Of a stretch of 64,000 nucleotides of DNA, positions 36,443 through 44,800 are shown piece after piece. The stretch is from the NCBI RefSeq assembly GCF_020805785.1, contig NZ_JAJGZV010000002.1, positions 806,001 through 870,000 on the forward strand. Reading direction: 5' to 3'. A model generated the notes under the pieces. That model saw only the letters and a program-made list of their open reading frames with translations, did no database searches and had not been told where the DNA came from. A program made the translations under genes and the position numbers. How positions within the stretch are numbered: the first letter of the stretch is position 1; each line of letters opens with the position of its first letter. The stretch comes from Flavobacterium chungbukense. Its GTDB lineage: Bacteria; Bacteroidota; Bacteroidia; Flavobacteriales; Flavobacteriaceae.

Positions 36443-36847
36443 ATGAAAAAGATTGCAAAAATGAGTTTAGTAGTAGCGTTGCTTTTCACAGGAATTAGCA
36501 CATACGCAATTGATGGAACGTCGGAGTTTAATCTTCACGTACTAAAAGCTAATGGTAAATTGATCACGTTCGGTCTTAACCAAACACAAAAAGCCAACTT
36601 AGCGATATATGATAAAGAAGGAACTTTAATTTATTCTGAAACTGCTTCTGGCAAAGATGGAATTTTAAGAACTTTCAGTCTAGAAGAATTTCCAGAAGGA
36701 ACTTACTTCTTAGAAGTTGAAGACAATACAAAAAAAGCAAAATACGAAATCACTGTAACTGACGAAGCAACTGTTTTATCTAAAAATGCTGTTGCATCTG
36801 TTTACAAATCAGGTTTTGCCAAAAATACTAGTGTGGCAACACGCTAA
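36443..36847 (+). CDS. Small exported beta-sandwich protein, paralogue 2
   Basis: 134 aa, signal peptide ending ISTYAIDG. Domain layout as in paralogue 1 (KANLAIYDKEGTLIYSETAS, FSLEEFPEGTYFLEVEDN, AKYEITVTDEATVL). It has an extra tail VYKSGFAKNTSVATR. It is nearly identical to paralogue 3 over its whole length and upstream region, indicating a recent duplication. Confidence 0.82.
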   Translation: MKKIAKMSLVVALLFTGISTYAIDGTSEFNLHVLKANGKLITFGLNQTQKANLAIYDKEGTLIYSETASGKDGILRTFSLEEFPEGTYFLEVEDNTKKAKYEITVTDEATVLSKNAVASVYKSGFAKNTSVATR

Positions 36848-36852
36848 AAAAT

Positions 36853-36960
36853 TTTTATACTCTCATACAGTATAAAAAGTGAGGTTAGATAGTTAGTAAA
36901 GTTTAAAAACTTTTAAAGTTTTAAAAACAGCTCTTTGTGGTTACTGAGCTGTTTTTTTTT
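36853..36960 (+). terminator. Conserved 3' UTR with two hairpins, paralogue 2
   Basis: TTTTATACT/AGTATAAAA hairpin at 36853-36877 and terminator AAAACAGCTC/GAGCTGTTTT at 36924-36955 with a T-run. Confidence 0.8.
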
Positions 36961-36983
36961 GCTTTTTACTTTTTAAAGTTATT

Positions 36984-37078
36984 ACACAAAGATCTACAAT
37001 TTTTTTCGCAGAGATTCGCAGAGTTTTTTTTGAGCTTTGCGAATCTTTGTGTTTTTCTTTGTGAATCTTTGCGGAATA
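36984..37078. repeat. GCAAAG-type inverted repeat (family B variant)
   Basis: Units such as CACAAAGATC, CGCAGAGATTCGCAGAG and GCGAATCTTTGTG face each other. Other members are at 52768-52880, 53142-53255 and 54130-54235. Confidence 0.65.
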
Positions 37079-37184
37079 ACTCACTCCACATGTAAATAAA
37101 TTCTTAATCGACTGCAAAGTTAAAATCAAGCAAAACATTAAAAAATAATAGCTGAATTAACAAAAACGTTAAATATAATTTAAG

Positions 37185-37225
37185 TTTTAACCTATAACGG
37201 TTTCGTAAATGAGAATATAGCATAG
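37185..37225 (+). promoter_or_regulatory. Shared upstream element, copy 4
   Basis: Core TATAACGGTTTCGTAAATGA (37193-37212), then GAATATAGCATAGAAATAAG. Confidence 0.85.
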
Positions 37226-37241
37226 AAATAAGAAAATACAG

Positions 37242-37275
37242 TTGCTCTTTTTCTTGATTTTCATAACTAATTTAG
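37242..37275 (+). promoter_or_regulatory. Promoter of paralogue 3
   Basis: TTG at 37242-37244, 23 bp, TAATTTAG at 37268-37275. Confidence 0.7.
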
Positions 37276-37315
37276 CATCAGAGAATTAGAACTAATAATT
37301 TAAAAATCAAGTCCC

Positions 37316-37720
37316 ATGAAAAAGATTGCAAAAATGAGTTTAGTAGCAGCGTTGCTTTTCACAGGAATAAGCACTTACGCAATTGACGGAACGTCGAAGT
37401 TTAACCTTCACGTATTGAAAGCTAATGGAAAACTGATCACTTTCGCTCTTAATAAAGTGCAGAAAGCCAGCTTAGCAATTTATGACAAAGACGGAACGCT
37501 AATTTATTCTGAAAATGCTTCTGGTAAAGAAGGAATTTTGAGAACTTTCAGCTTAGAAGAATTTCCAGAAGGAACTTACTTCTTAGAAGTAGAAGACAAT
37601 GTAAAAAGAGCAAAATATGAAATTAAAATAACTGAAAATGCATCTGTTTTATCTAGAAATGCAATTTCTTCAGTTTATAAATCTGGTTTTGCTAAAAATA
37701 CAAATGTCGCTGCCCGTTAA
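37316..37720 (+). CDS. Small exported beta-sandwich protein, paralogue 3
   Basis: 134 aa, signal peptide ending ISTYAIDG. KASLAIYDKDGTLIYSENAS, FSLEEFPEGTYFLEVEDN and the tail VYKSGFAKNTNVAAR. Compared with paralogue 2 the changes are mostly conservative, which suggests that the protein is under selection rather than a decaying copy. Confidence 0.82.
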   Translation: MKKIAKMSLVAALLFTGISTYAIDGTSKFNLHVLKANGKLITFALNKVQKASLAIYDKDGTLIYSENASGKEGILRTFSLEEFPEGTYFLEVEDNVKRAKYEIKITENASVLSRNAISSVYKSGFAKNTNVAAR

Positions 37721-37722
37721 GA

Positions 37723-37820
37723 TTTTATACTAAGGGTATAAAATGAGGTAAGAAAAAATTAAAAAGTAAACTTTTAATGTCAAAAGAACAGCTCTTTGTT
37801 GGTTAACGAGCTGTTTTTTT
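37723..37820 (+). terminator. 3' UTR hairpins of paralogue 3
   Basis: Stem TTTTATAC/GTATAAAA at 37723-37743, then terminator AACAGCTC/GAGCTGTT at 37787-37815 with a T-run. Slightly more diverged than the other two copies. Confidence 0.75.
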
Positions 37821-38098
37821 GTGCTTAAAATTAAAGGTGGTTTTTACACTAAATCATTTTCTGAAAAAATATTCTTATTAATTCAACTATCTGATTTTTA
37901 AGCCGTAAAAAAAATCGAAAGAATTTAAAAAAAATAAATCCGCAATCCCAGTATTTACGTACATAGTTCAAACAAAGAATAGAAATAGTTTTAATTCAGC
38001 AACTTAACTGCTTAAAAATGCTGTTTTTTTGCTAAAAATTAAATTTCTATTTGTAGTTTTACGCGTTCCACATTTAGTAATTAACAATTAAAAAAAAC
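37821..38098. other. Leader region of paralogue 4
   Basis: A+T rich. The 39-bp upstream element of the other copies is absent. No alternative operator was recognised. Confidence 0.4.
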
Positions 38099-38485
38099 AT
38101 GACAAAATTTACCAAAGCTGGTTTAGTTGCTGCCTTTTTTTTAGCGACTGTGTTTACCTATGCCATTGAAGGAAAAGGTGACTATATTTTAAACATTAAA
38201 ACAGGTAACGGAAAAGTAGTTAGCTTTACTTTAGACACTGTTGAGAGTTCATCTTTCTCTATTTATGACGAGAACCACAACTTACTTTATGCGGGAGACG
38301 CTTTAGCAGATAAGTTAGAGGTTTCAAAAACAATTAGTTTAGAAAACTTTCCTGCTGGAACTTACGTTCTAGAATTGAAAGCAAACGACAAAGTTGCGAA
38401 ACACGAAATTAAAGTTGCTGCTAAAAAAGTTAAGACTGTAAAGTTAGACCAATCTGCAAACGAGAGTCCATCTTTCCGTCGTTAA
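38099..38485 (+). CDS. Small exported beta-sandwich protein, paralogue 4 (diverged)
   Basis: 128 aa, signal peptide ending FTYAIEG. Same pattern (VESSSFSIYDENHNLLYAGD, ISLENFPAGTYVLELKAND, AKHEIKV) with a Lys-rich tail ending SPSFRR. It lacks the shared upstream box and 3' UTR, so it split off earlier and is probably regulated differently. Confidence 0.8.
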   Translation: MTKFTKAGLVAAFFLATVFTYAIEGKGDYILNIKTGNGKVVSFTLDTVESSSFSIYDENHNLLYAGDALADKLEVSKTISLENFPAGTYVLELKANDKVAKHEIKVAAKKVKTVKLDQSANESPSFRR

Positions 38486-38506
38486 TTTTTTGCCCCTAAA
38501 AATTAG

Positions 38507-38536
38507 AAAAGCAGCTCGTACCAGAAGCTGCTTTTT
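38507..38536 (+). terminator. Terminator of paralogue 4
   Basis: Stem AGCAGCT/AGCTGCT with a T-run. Confidence 0.8.
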
Positions 38537-38591
38537 TTATGTCTTTTTTTTTTAGAAAACATCTATAAATATTGTCATTTCGACCGAAGGG

Positions 38592-39074
38592 AAATCACAC
38601 TTGTTACTCCGCAAAGATCTGTGACCGTTGCTGTGCGAAGTCTCCTGACTTCGTACCCACTGCTATATTCCGTACCAAAATTATTTTTATATTCTTTATG
38701 GATTATTGGAACGGGTACGAAGTCAGGAGACTTCGCACAGCAATCATCGAATTTTATAAAATGAAGACTTTTGAGGGTTGGGAATCACAGACTTTATGGA
38801 ATTTTATTGTTTTGCTAGCGCGAGCGTCTCGCTCGTGCATTACTTTGAGTTCACTAGCGGGACGCTCGCGCCAGCGAGGGGAGAAAATCACACTTGTAAC
38901 TCCGCAAAGATCTGTGACCGTTGCTGTGCGAAGTCTCCTGACTTCGTACTCGCCGCTATATTCCGTTCCAAAATTATTTTTATATTCTTTATGGATTATT
39001 GGAACGGGTACGAAGTCAGGAGACTTCGCACAGCAATCAGCGAATTTTATAAAATGAAGACTTTTGAGAGCTGG
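38592..39074. repeat. Cluster of long palindromes, 190-bp unit present twice
   Basis: Units 38592-38781 and 38885-39074 are near-identical (offset 293 bp). Each contains a long inverted repeat: 38628-38658 pairs perfectly with 38713-38743 (31 bp, starting TTGCTGTGCGAAGTCTCC), and the second unit has the equivalent. Between the units lies another palindrome with GCGAGCGTCTCGCTCG near 38820-38875. Much richer in G+C than the flanks. The open frames across it are not genes. Confidence 0.88.
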
Positions 39075-39104
39075 ATACGTTATTGTTAGCAGAACTTTTC
39101 TATA

Positions 39105-39806
39105 TTAATCGAACGGTTTTATATCAGTAAAAAATTCAATTGGCAAATAATATTCACTAAACTTGTTATTGATTGGGTTAAACCATTTTACTTTTACCGA
39201 TTCTTTAGATACTAATCTTTTATTTTTCCCATCCTTATGAAATAAATCTTTATGCTCCTCTATTTTAAAACCACATGCTAGAAAATCAGGTGTAGCATAA
39301 TTAACGACATATTGGATTATCTCTTTTACCTCGTCGGGAAGAACTTTCGCTTTATCTTTAGTTATCTTTATCGATGATCTTTTTTTTAAAATTTCCAGCT
39401 TTTTTGTTTTAAAATAAAGAATTTCTCCATATTTATAATCTGGCTTTTCGGGATAACTTAAAATTTCAGTTATTACTTTATTTTCATCCCTTTCACTTTT
39501 AGAACTTTTATTTGAAATTTTAAGCTCTTTGAAACTTTCAAGCATTTTTTCATATAAATGAACTTCTACAAATTCACTTTTGTTATCATCAAAATAAACA
39601 CAGATATATTTAATTAGCTCTCCAACCTCTTTATTATTGACATCATCAGAAGTTTTCTTTTTTATATTTTCAAAAAAAACTTCTTTAATTATCATTATAG
39701 GAGGAACATATTTACCATCACCTTTAATGTAAGAATCAGAAAGTAAAGGATGTGTTTTAAAGGTTACAATGTCACCTACTTTAAATGCATTATTTAAGCT
39801 AGCCAT
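39105..39806 (-). CDS. Unknown protein with two related beta-barrel-like halves
   Basis: 233 aa, no signal peptide. Residues about 8-95 (VGDIVTFKTHPLL, then YICVYFDDNKSEFVEVHLYE) and about 125-232 (YGEILYFKTKKLE, then VKVKWFNPINNKFSEYYLP) follow the same plan: G-D/E-I-x-x-F-K-T near the start, and an aromatic x-x-F-x-E strand near the end. This resembles SH3-like barrels of the YodC/DUF2158 kind, but I cannot name the family. It is transcribed divergently from the reverse transcriptase and is A+T rich. It may belong to the same defence island. Confidence 0.7.
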   Translation of the reverse strand: MASLNNAFKVGDIVTFKTHPLLSDSYIKGDGKYVPPIMIIKEVFFENIKKKTSDDVNNKEVGELIKYICVYFDDNKSEFVEVHLYEKMLESFKELKISNKSSKSERDENKVITEILSYPEKPDYKYGEILYFKTKKLEILKKRSSIKITKDKAKVLPDEVKEIIQYVVNYATPDFLACGFKIEEHKDLFHKDGKNKRLVSKESVKVKWFNPINNKFSEYYLPIEFFTDIKPFD

Positions 39807-40281
39807 GGGAATATATTTTTTAGTACAAATATTAATAAATTATTATATTTATCCCAGAGTAAGAAGTTCTTTAGTTAAAAAAATAAAACAATTATTGCGA
39901 ACTAATGTAAACATTTGTTGTTTCAATTGATCCAGACCTTAGGGGAATAAATTAAATATGTGGATTAGTAAATCGGAACAATTCCTGAATTATCAGTAAA
40001 GAAATCGATTTAATTACTGATAATCTCAGAAATTGGAATATGGTATAGTACCAAGAGCATTTAGAAATTTTATGCTTCCCTCTAGAGAAAGCGAGTGAGT
40101 TTAAGTAGTTCATAAGTATTTTGTGAATTATATATATTACGAGTTTAGATTCTATGGACAAATCTACGTACAAGTACAGCGGGAGTCGTAAATCGGCTAA
40201 TGGTTCAATTTCTATAATAGAGATGTTAAGTTTTATTTTGTTATAAAATCCGCGCGAGAACTTTTTACTCTATTTTTTTAT
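39807..40281 (+). ncRNA. Putative structured non-coding RNA upstream of the reverse transcriptase
   Basis: 475 bp with no plus-strand gene. Predicted hairpins: 39979-40035 (20 pairs including an 11-bp ATTATCAGTAA stem, loop with palindrome AAATCGATTT), 40041-40053 (TGGTA/TACCA), 40056-40076 (AGCAT/ATGCT), 40106-40130 (10-11 pairs with G-U) and 40138-40170 (TACG and TAGATT stems). RNA ends are not known; 39920-40260 is the likely core. DRT2 and DRT9 defence reverse transcriptases use such an upstream RNA as template. The antisense strand is open for 105 codons (39955-40269). Confidence 0.6.
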
Positions 40282-41778
40282 ATGACAACAAAAGATTGGT
40301 TTAAAGATCGAGGTTATCCTCACTTTTCAAATAGAACACCTCTATCGGTAATAAAAGAATGTGAACTATACGTTTCTAACAAGTCAAAAGTGGCTAAACA
40401 TTCTTTTTTACCTTTAATTTTTAAAGAAATTAAACAACGCCGATACAAAAAGAGTTTTATAAAAGGTATCGTTAGGCGTTCACACAAAAGCCAAAAGAAT
40501 AATAAAATTGTTTCAAATGCAAAAATTAGAAAAATACTCTATGCTAGTCATTTAGACTCACATATTTTTTCTTACTTCTCACAAAAAATTATAACTCCAA
40601 AGTATGAAGAAATATTAGAAAAAAATATACATCTTTCTAGTTCTATTACAGGTTATAGACAAATTCCAACAGCAGATAATTTAAAATTTAAAAATAATGT
40701 TCACTTCGCAAAAGACGTTTTTGATGAAGTTAAAAAAAGAGGGAATTGCGTAGTTCTGGGTTATGATATTGAAAATTTTTTTCCGAGTTTAAATCATAGG
40801 TTACTTAAATTAGCATGGGCAAGAATTATTGGTTGCAAATCATTGCCAAAAGATCATTATAACATATTCAAAGCTGCCACAAACTTCTCGTATGTGAAAC
40901 TTAATGATTTAAAAACTTGCAAAAATCATTTTGATGAAAAAAAATTAGCGAAATATAAAAAACTTGGAAAAAATACTTTTTTTGAAAACATTAATGAATT
41001 AATCGATTCTAACATTATAATTTATAAAAACCAACAACATAAAGATGGAAAATTAATTGGAATTCCACAAGGATTACCTATTAGTGCTCTATTAGCAAAT
41101 ATATACATGTTACAATTTGATGAAGCAATAATTTCAGAACTTACTGAAAAATCAAACATTTATTACCGTAGGTATTCAGATGATATTATCTTTATCTGTT
41201 TAGCAAATGAGGTAGAAAAGGTCGAAGAATTTGTAAAAGAGCAAATAGAAAAAATTAAACTAATAATTTCTTTTGAGAAAACTGAAAAGACTCTTTTTAA
41301 ATTCGATAATAATACCTTACAATCTTATAAAATAGAAGGAAACAATTTAATTAAAAATATACCATTAAATTATTTGGGTTTTGAATTTTATGGAAGCAAA
41401 ACATTAGTAAAATCGAAAAGTCTAGCTGGATTTTACAGACGTATGAAAAATACAGTTAAAACAAAACACAATCGCGTTTTAAATATTAAACAAGACAGAT
41501 TATTAGATTACGCTCCTATTTATAAAAGGAAAATTTACCGCTTATATAGTTTTAAAGGCACTAAAAATAGAGAATTACCTGCTAGTAGAATTACTTATAA
41601 AAACGAAAAAATAATTGTTAAAAAAACAACTAAAAAATATAGGGGTAATTACATAAAGTATATTTATCGCGCATCTGACGAAATGAAAGCACCTGAAATA
41701 AAACGACAAATAAGAAATCACTGGAAAATATTACAGAAAACTATTTCAAAATATAAATTTTCAAATGGAAAAGAATGA
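40282..41778 (+). CDS. Defence-type reverse transcriptase (UG/DRT class)
   Basis: 498 aa. RT motifs: A, Asp162 in LGYDIENFFPSL; B, QGLPISALLANIY (263-275); C, YSDD (298-301); D around SFEKTEKTLF; E, LNYLGFEF near 365. About 150 residues precede the palm, and a long insertion separates motifs A and B. The C-terminal part from about 370 is basic (FYRRMKNTVKTKHNRV), with no HNH, maturase or integrase domain. It fits the UG/Abi group, most like DRT2 or DRT9, which protect against phage. The structured DNA before it supports this. The exact class cannot be fixed by eye. Confidence 0.88.
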   Translation: MTTKDWFKDRGYPHFSNRTPLSVIKECELYVSNKSKVAKHSFLPLIFKEIKQRRYKKSFIKGIVRRSHKSQKNNKIVSNAKIRKILYASHLDSHIFSYFSQKIITPKYEEILEKNIHLSSSITGYRQIPTADNLKFKNNVHFAKDVFDEVKKRGNCVVLGYDIENFFPSLNHRLLKLAWARIIGCKSLPKDHYNIFKAATNFSYVKLNDLKTCKNHFDEKKLAKYKKLGKNTFFENINELIDSNIIIYKNQQHKDGKLIGIPQGLPISALLANIYMLQFDEAIISELTEKSNIYYRRYSDDIIFICLANEVEKVEEFVKEQIEKIKLIISFEKTEKTLFKFDNNTLQSYKIEGNNLIKNIPLNYLGFEFYGSKTLVKSKSLAGFYRRMKNTVKTKHNRVLNIKQDRLLDYAPIYKRKIYRLYSFKGTKNRELPASRITYKNEKIIVKKTTKKYRGNYIKYIYRASDEMKAPEIKRQIRNHWKILQKTISKYKFSNGKE

Positions 41779-41800
41779 TTTCGAATAGATTTTCAATTAA

Positions 41801-41831
41801 AAAAACCTCCCAAAAATCTTGAGAGGTTTTT
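41801..41831. terminator. Bidirectional terminator between the RT gene and icmF
   Basis: Arms AAAAACCTC and GAGGTTTTT between the convergent genes. Confidence 0.85.
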
Positions 41832-41856
41832 CCATATCATTTAAAAAATAAAAAAA

Positions 41857-44800
41857 TTACATATTCCTTCTATACTGCCCACCAACCTCAAACAACGCCG
41901 AAGTAATCTGCCCCAAAGAACAAACTTTTGTTGCTTCCATTAAATGATCGAATAAATTTTCGTTTTTAATAGCCGCTTGCTGTAAGGTATTTAAATGTTC
42001 GTTTACTTTTGCTTCGTGGAAATTATGCAAGTTATCCAACATCGTAATTTGATATTGTTTTTCTTCTTCGGTTGCGCGAATAACTTCTGCCGGAATTACT
42101 GTTGGCGAACCTTTTGAACTTAGAAATGTATTTACACCCACAATTGGGAAATCACCATTGTGCTTTAAAGTCTCGTAATACAAACTTTCTTCCTGAATTT
42201 TAGATCTTTGGTACATCGTTTCCATTGCGCCAAGAACGCCTCCTCTTTCTGTAATTCTGTCGAATTCTTGTAAAACTGCTGCTTCGACTAAATCGGTTAA
42301 TTCTTCGATGATGAACGAACCTTGAATTGGGTTTTCATTTTTCGCTAAACCTAATTCTTTATTAATAATCAACTGAATCGCCATGGCACGACGCACAGAT
42401 TCTTCTGTTGGCGTTGTAATTGCTTCGTCGTAAGCATTTGTGTGAAGCGAATTACAGTTATCATAAATCGCATATAAAGCCTGTAAAGTCGTTCTAATAT
42501 CGTTGAAATCAATTTCCTGCGCGTGCAACGAACGCCCAGAAGTCTGGATATGATATTTCAGCATTTGTGCTCTTTCGTTGGCTCCGTATTTGTTTTTCAT
42601 GGCTTTTGCCCAAATTTTACGCGCCACACGACCAATAACCGAATATTCTGGATCTACTCCATTTGAGAAGAAGAACGATAAATTTGGTCCAAAATCGTTG
42701 ATGTTCATTCCGCGACTCAAATAATATTCCACGTAAGTGAAACCATTTGAAAGCGTAAAAGCCAATTGCGTAATTGGGTTCGCGCCCGCCTCGGCAATAT
42801 GATATCCTGAAATCGAAACCGAATAGAAATTACGAACGTTTTTAGTAATAAAATATTCCTGAACGTCACCCATTAATCGCAAAGCAAATTCAGTTGAGAA
42901 AATACACGTATTCTGCGCCTGATCTTCTTTTAAAATATCAGCCTGAACTGTTCCACGAACTTGAGCTAACGTTTTTACTTTTATTTCGTTATAAACATCC
43001 AAAGGTAAAACCTGATCTCCAGTAACGCCCAAAAGCATTAATCCTAAACCGTTGTTTCCAGCAGGAAGTTCACCTTGGTATCTTGGTCTTTCGATTCCTT
43101 TTTCTTTGTATAATTTGTTGATTTTTGCCTCAACTTCTTTTTCTAATTCATTTGCCTTGATGTAAATCTCACATTGCTGATCGATTGCGGCATTCATAAA
43201 GAAACCTAACAACATTGGCGCAGGTCCATTAATGGTCATACTTACCGAAGTCAAAGCATGAACTAAATCGAAACCTGAATACAGTTTTTTAGCATCGTCT
43301 AGACAGCAGATTGAAACTCCTGCATTTCCAATTTTTCCGTAAATATCCGGACGCAAATCTGGATCATTTCCGTATAAAGTTACACTGTCAAAAGCTGTCG
43401 AAAGACGTTTTGCTGGCATTCCTGCACTTACGTAATGAAAACGTTTGTTGGTTCTTTCTGGTCCGCCCTCGCCTGCAAACATTCTCGACGGATCTTCGCC
43501 TTCACGTTTAAACGGATACAGTCCCGAAGCAAAAGGAAATTCTCCAGGAACATTTTCCTGCAAATTCCAACGTAAAATATCGCCCCAACCTTCATATTTA
43601 GGCAAAGCAATTTTCGGAATCTGTAAATGTGATAAACTTTCAGAATGCGTTGCAATCTTGATTTCTTTATCACGAACTTTAAACGAGTAAACTGGATTTT
43701 TATATTTCGCTACTTTTTCATCCCAATTCAGAATAATTTCCCAATTGTACGGATCTAAATCCATTTTTACTTTATCAAACTGATTCAGTAAAAGATTTAA
43801 AAATATTCTGTTTTCGTCGTGTTCAGCAAATCCGCTTGGTAAAACTGTAGAATCGTCGATTCCTGCTTTATTTATTTGTGGAATTTTCCCAGAAACCGAT
43901 TCAATGGTTTTGAAAATTCCGTATAATTTCTGTGCTACTTTTTGCTGCGAAAGAGCAATTTCATCATAAGATCTGTTATTCTCTGCAATTTCAGATAAAT
44001 AACGCGTTCTGTGTGGCGGAATCACGAAGATTTTCTCGCTCATTTCTTTTGTGATTTCAAAAGTCGATTTCAATTCAGAATCGGTTTTTTCAACCACTTT
44101 ATCCATAATTGCTTTATAAAGCGTGTTCATCCCAGGATCGTTAAACTGCGAAGCAATCGTTCCGAAAACGGGCATTTCATCTGGATTCTTTTCCCAAAGA
44201 TTATGGTTTCTTTGATATTGTTTTTTTACATCGCGTAAAGCATCCAATGCTCCACGTTTATCAAATTTGTTTAAAGCCACTAAATCGGCAAAATCAAGCA
44301 TGTCGATTTTTTCTAATTGTGTTGCAGCTCCAAACTCTGGTGTCATTACATATAAGGATACATCAGAGTGATCCATAATCTCGGTATCAGATTGTCCAAT
44401 TCCCGAAGTTTCCAAAATAATCAAATCGTATTTTGCGGCTTTTAAAACCTGAATCGCTTCGGCAACATATTTAGACAAAGCCAAATTCGACTGACGTGTT
44501 GCCAGCGAACGCATATATACGCGAGGATTATTAATAGCATTCATACGGATTCTGTCTCCTAAAAGTGCTCCTCCCGTTTTTCTCTTCGAAGGATCCACAG
44601 AAATTAATCCGATTGTCTTCTCCGGAAAATCAATTAAAAAGCGACGAACCAATTCGTCAACCAAAGAAGATTTTCCGGCACCGCCCGTTCCTGTAATTCC
44701 TAAAACTGGAATTTTAGAACTTTTATTAGTATCGTGAATTTTATCAAAAACTGGTTTTGCAATTTCTGGGAAATTTTCTGCTGCTGAAATCAAACGCGCA

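Noticed and set aside
38572..39089. Two overlapping plus-strand open frames of 161 and 103 codons
   Set aside because: They run through duplicated palindromes, repeat the same peptide words in different frames, and have no protein-like composition; they are by-products of the repeat cluster.
40282..41778. Reverse transcriptase as a retron, group II intron or diversity-generating element
   Set aside because: No msr/msd-type overlapping RNA-DNA inverted repeat, no maturase or HNH domain or intron ends, and no template/variable repeat pair with a target gene were seen.
43311..44238. Plus-strand open frames opposite icmF
   Set aside because: Shadow frames of a long, well-conserved coding sequence; no family match.
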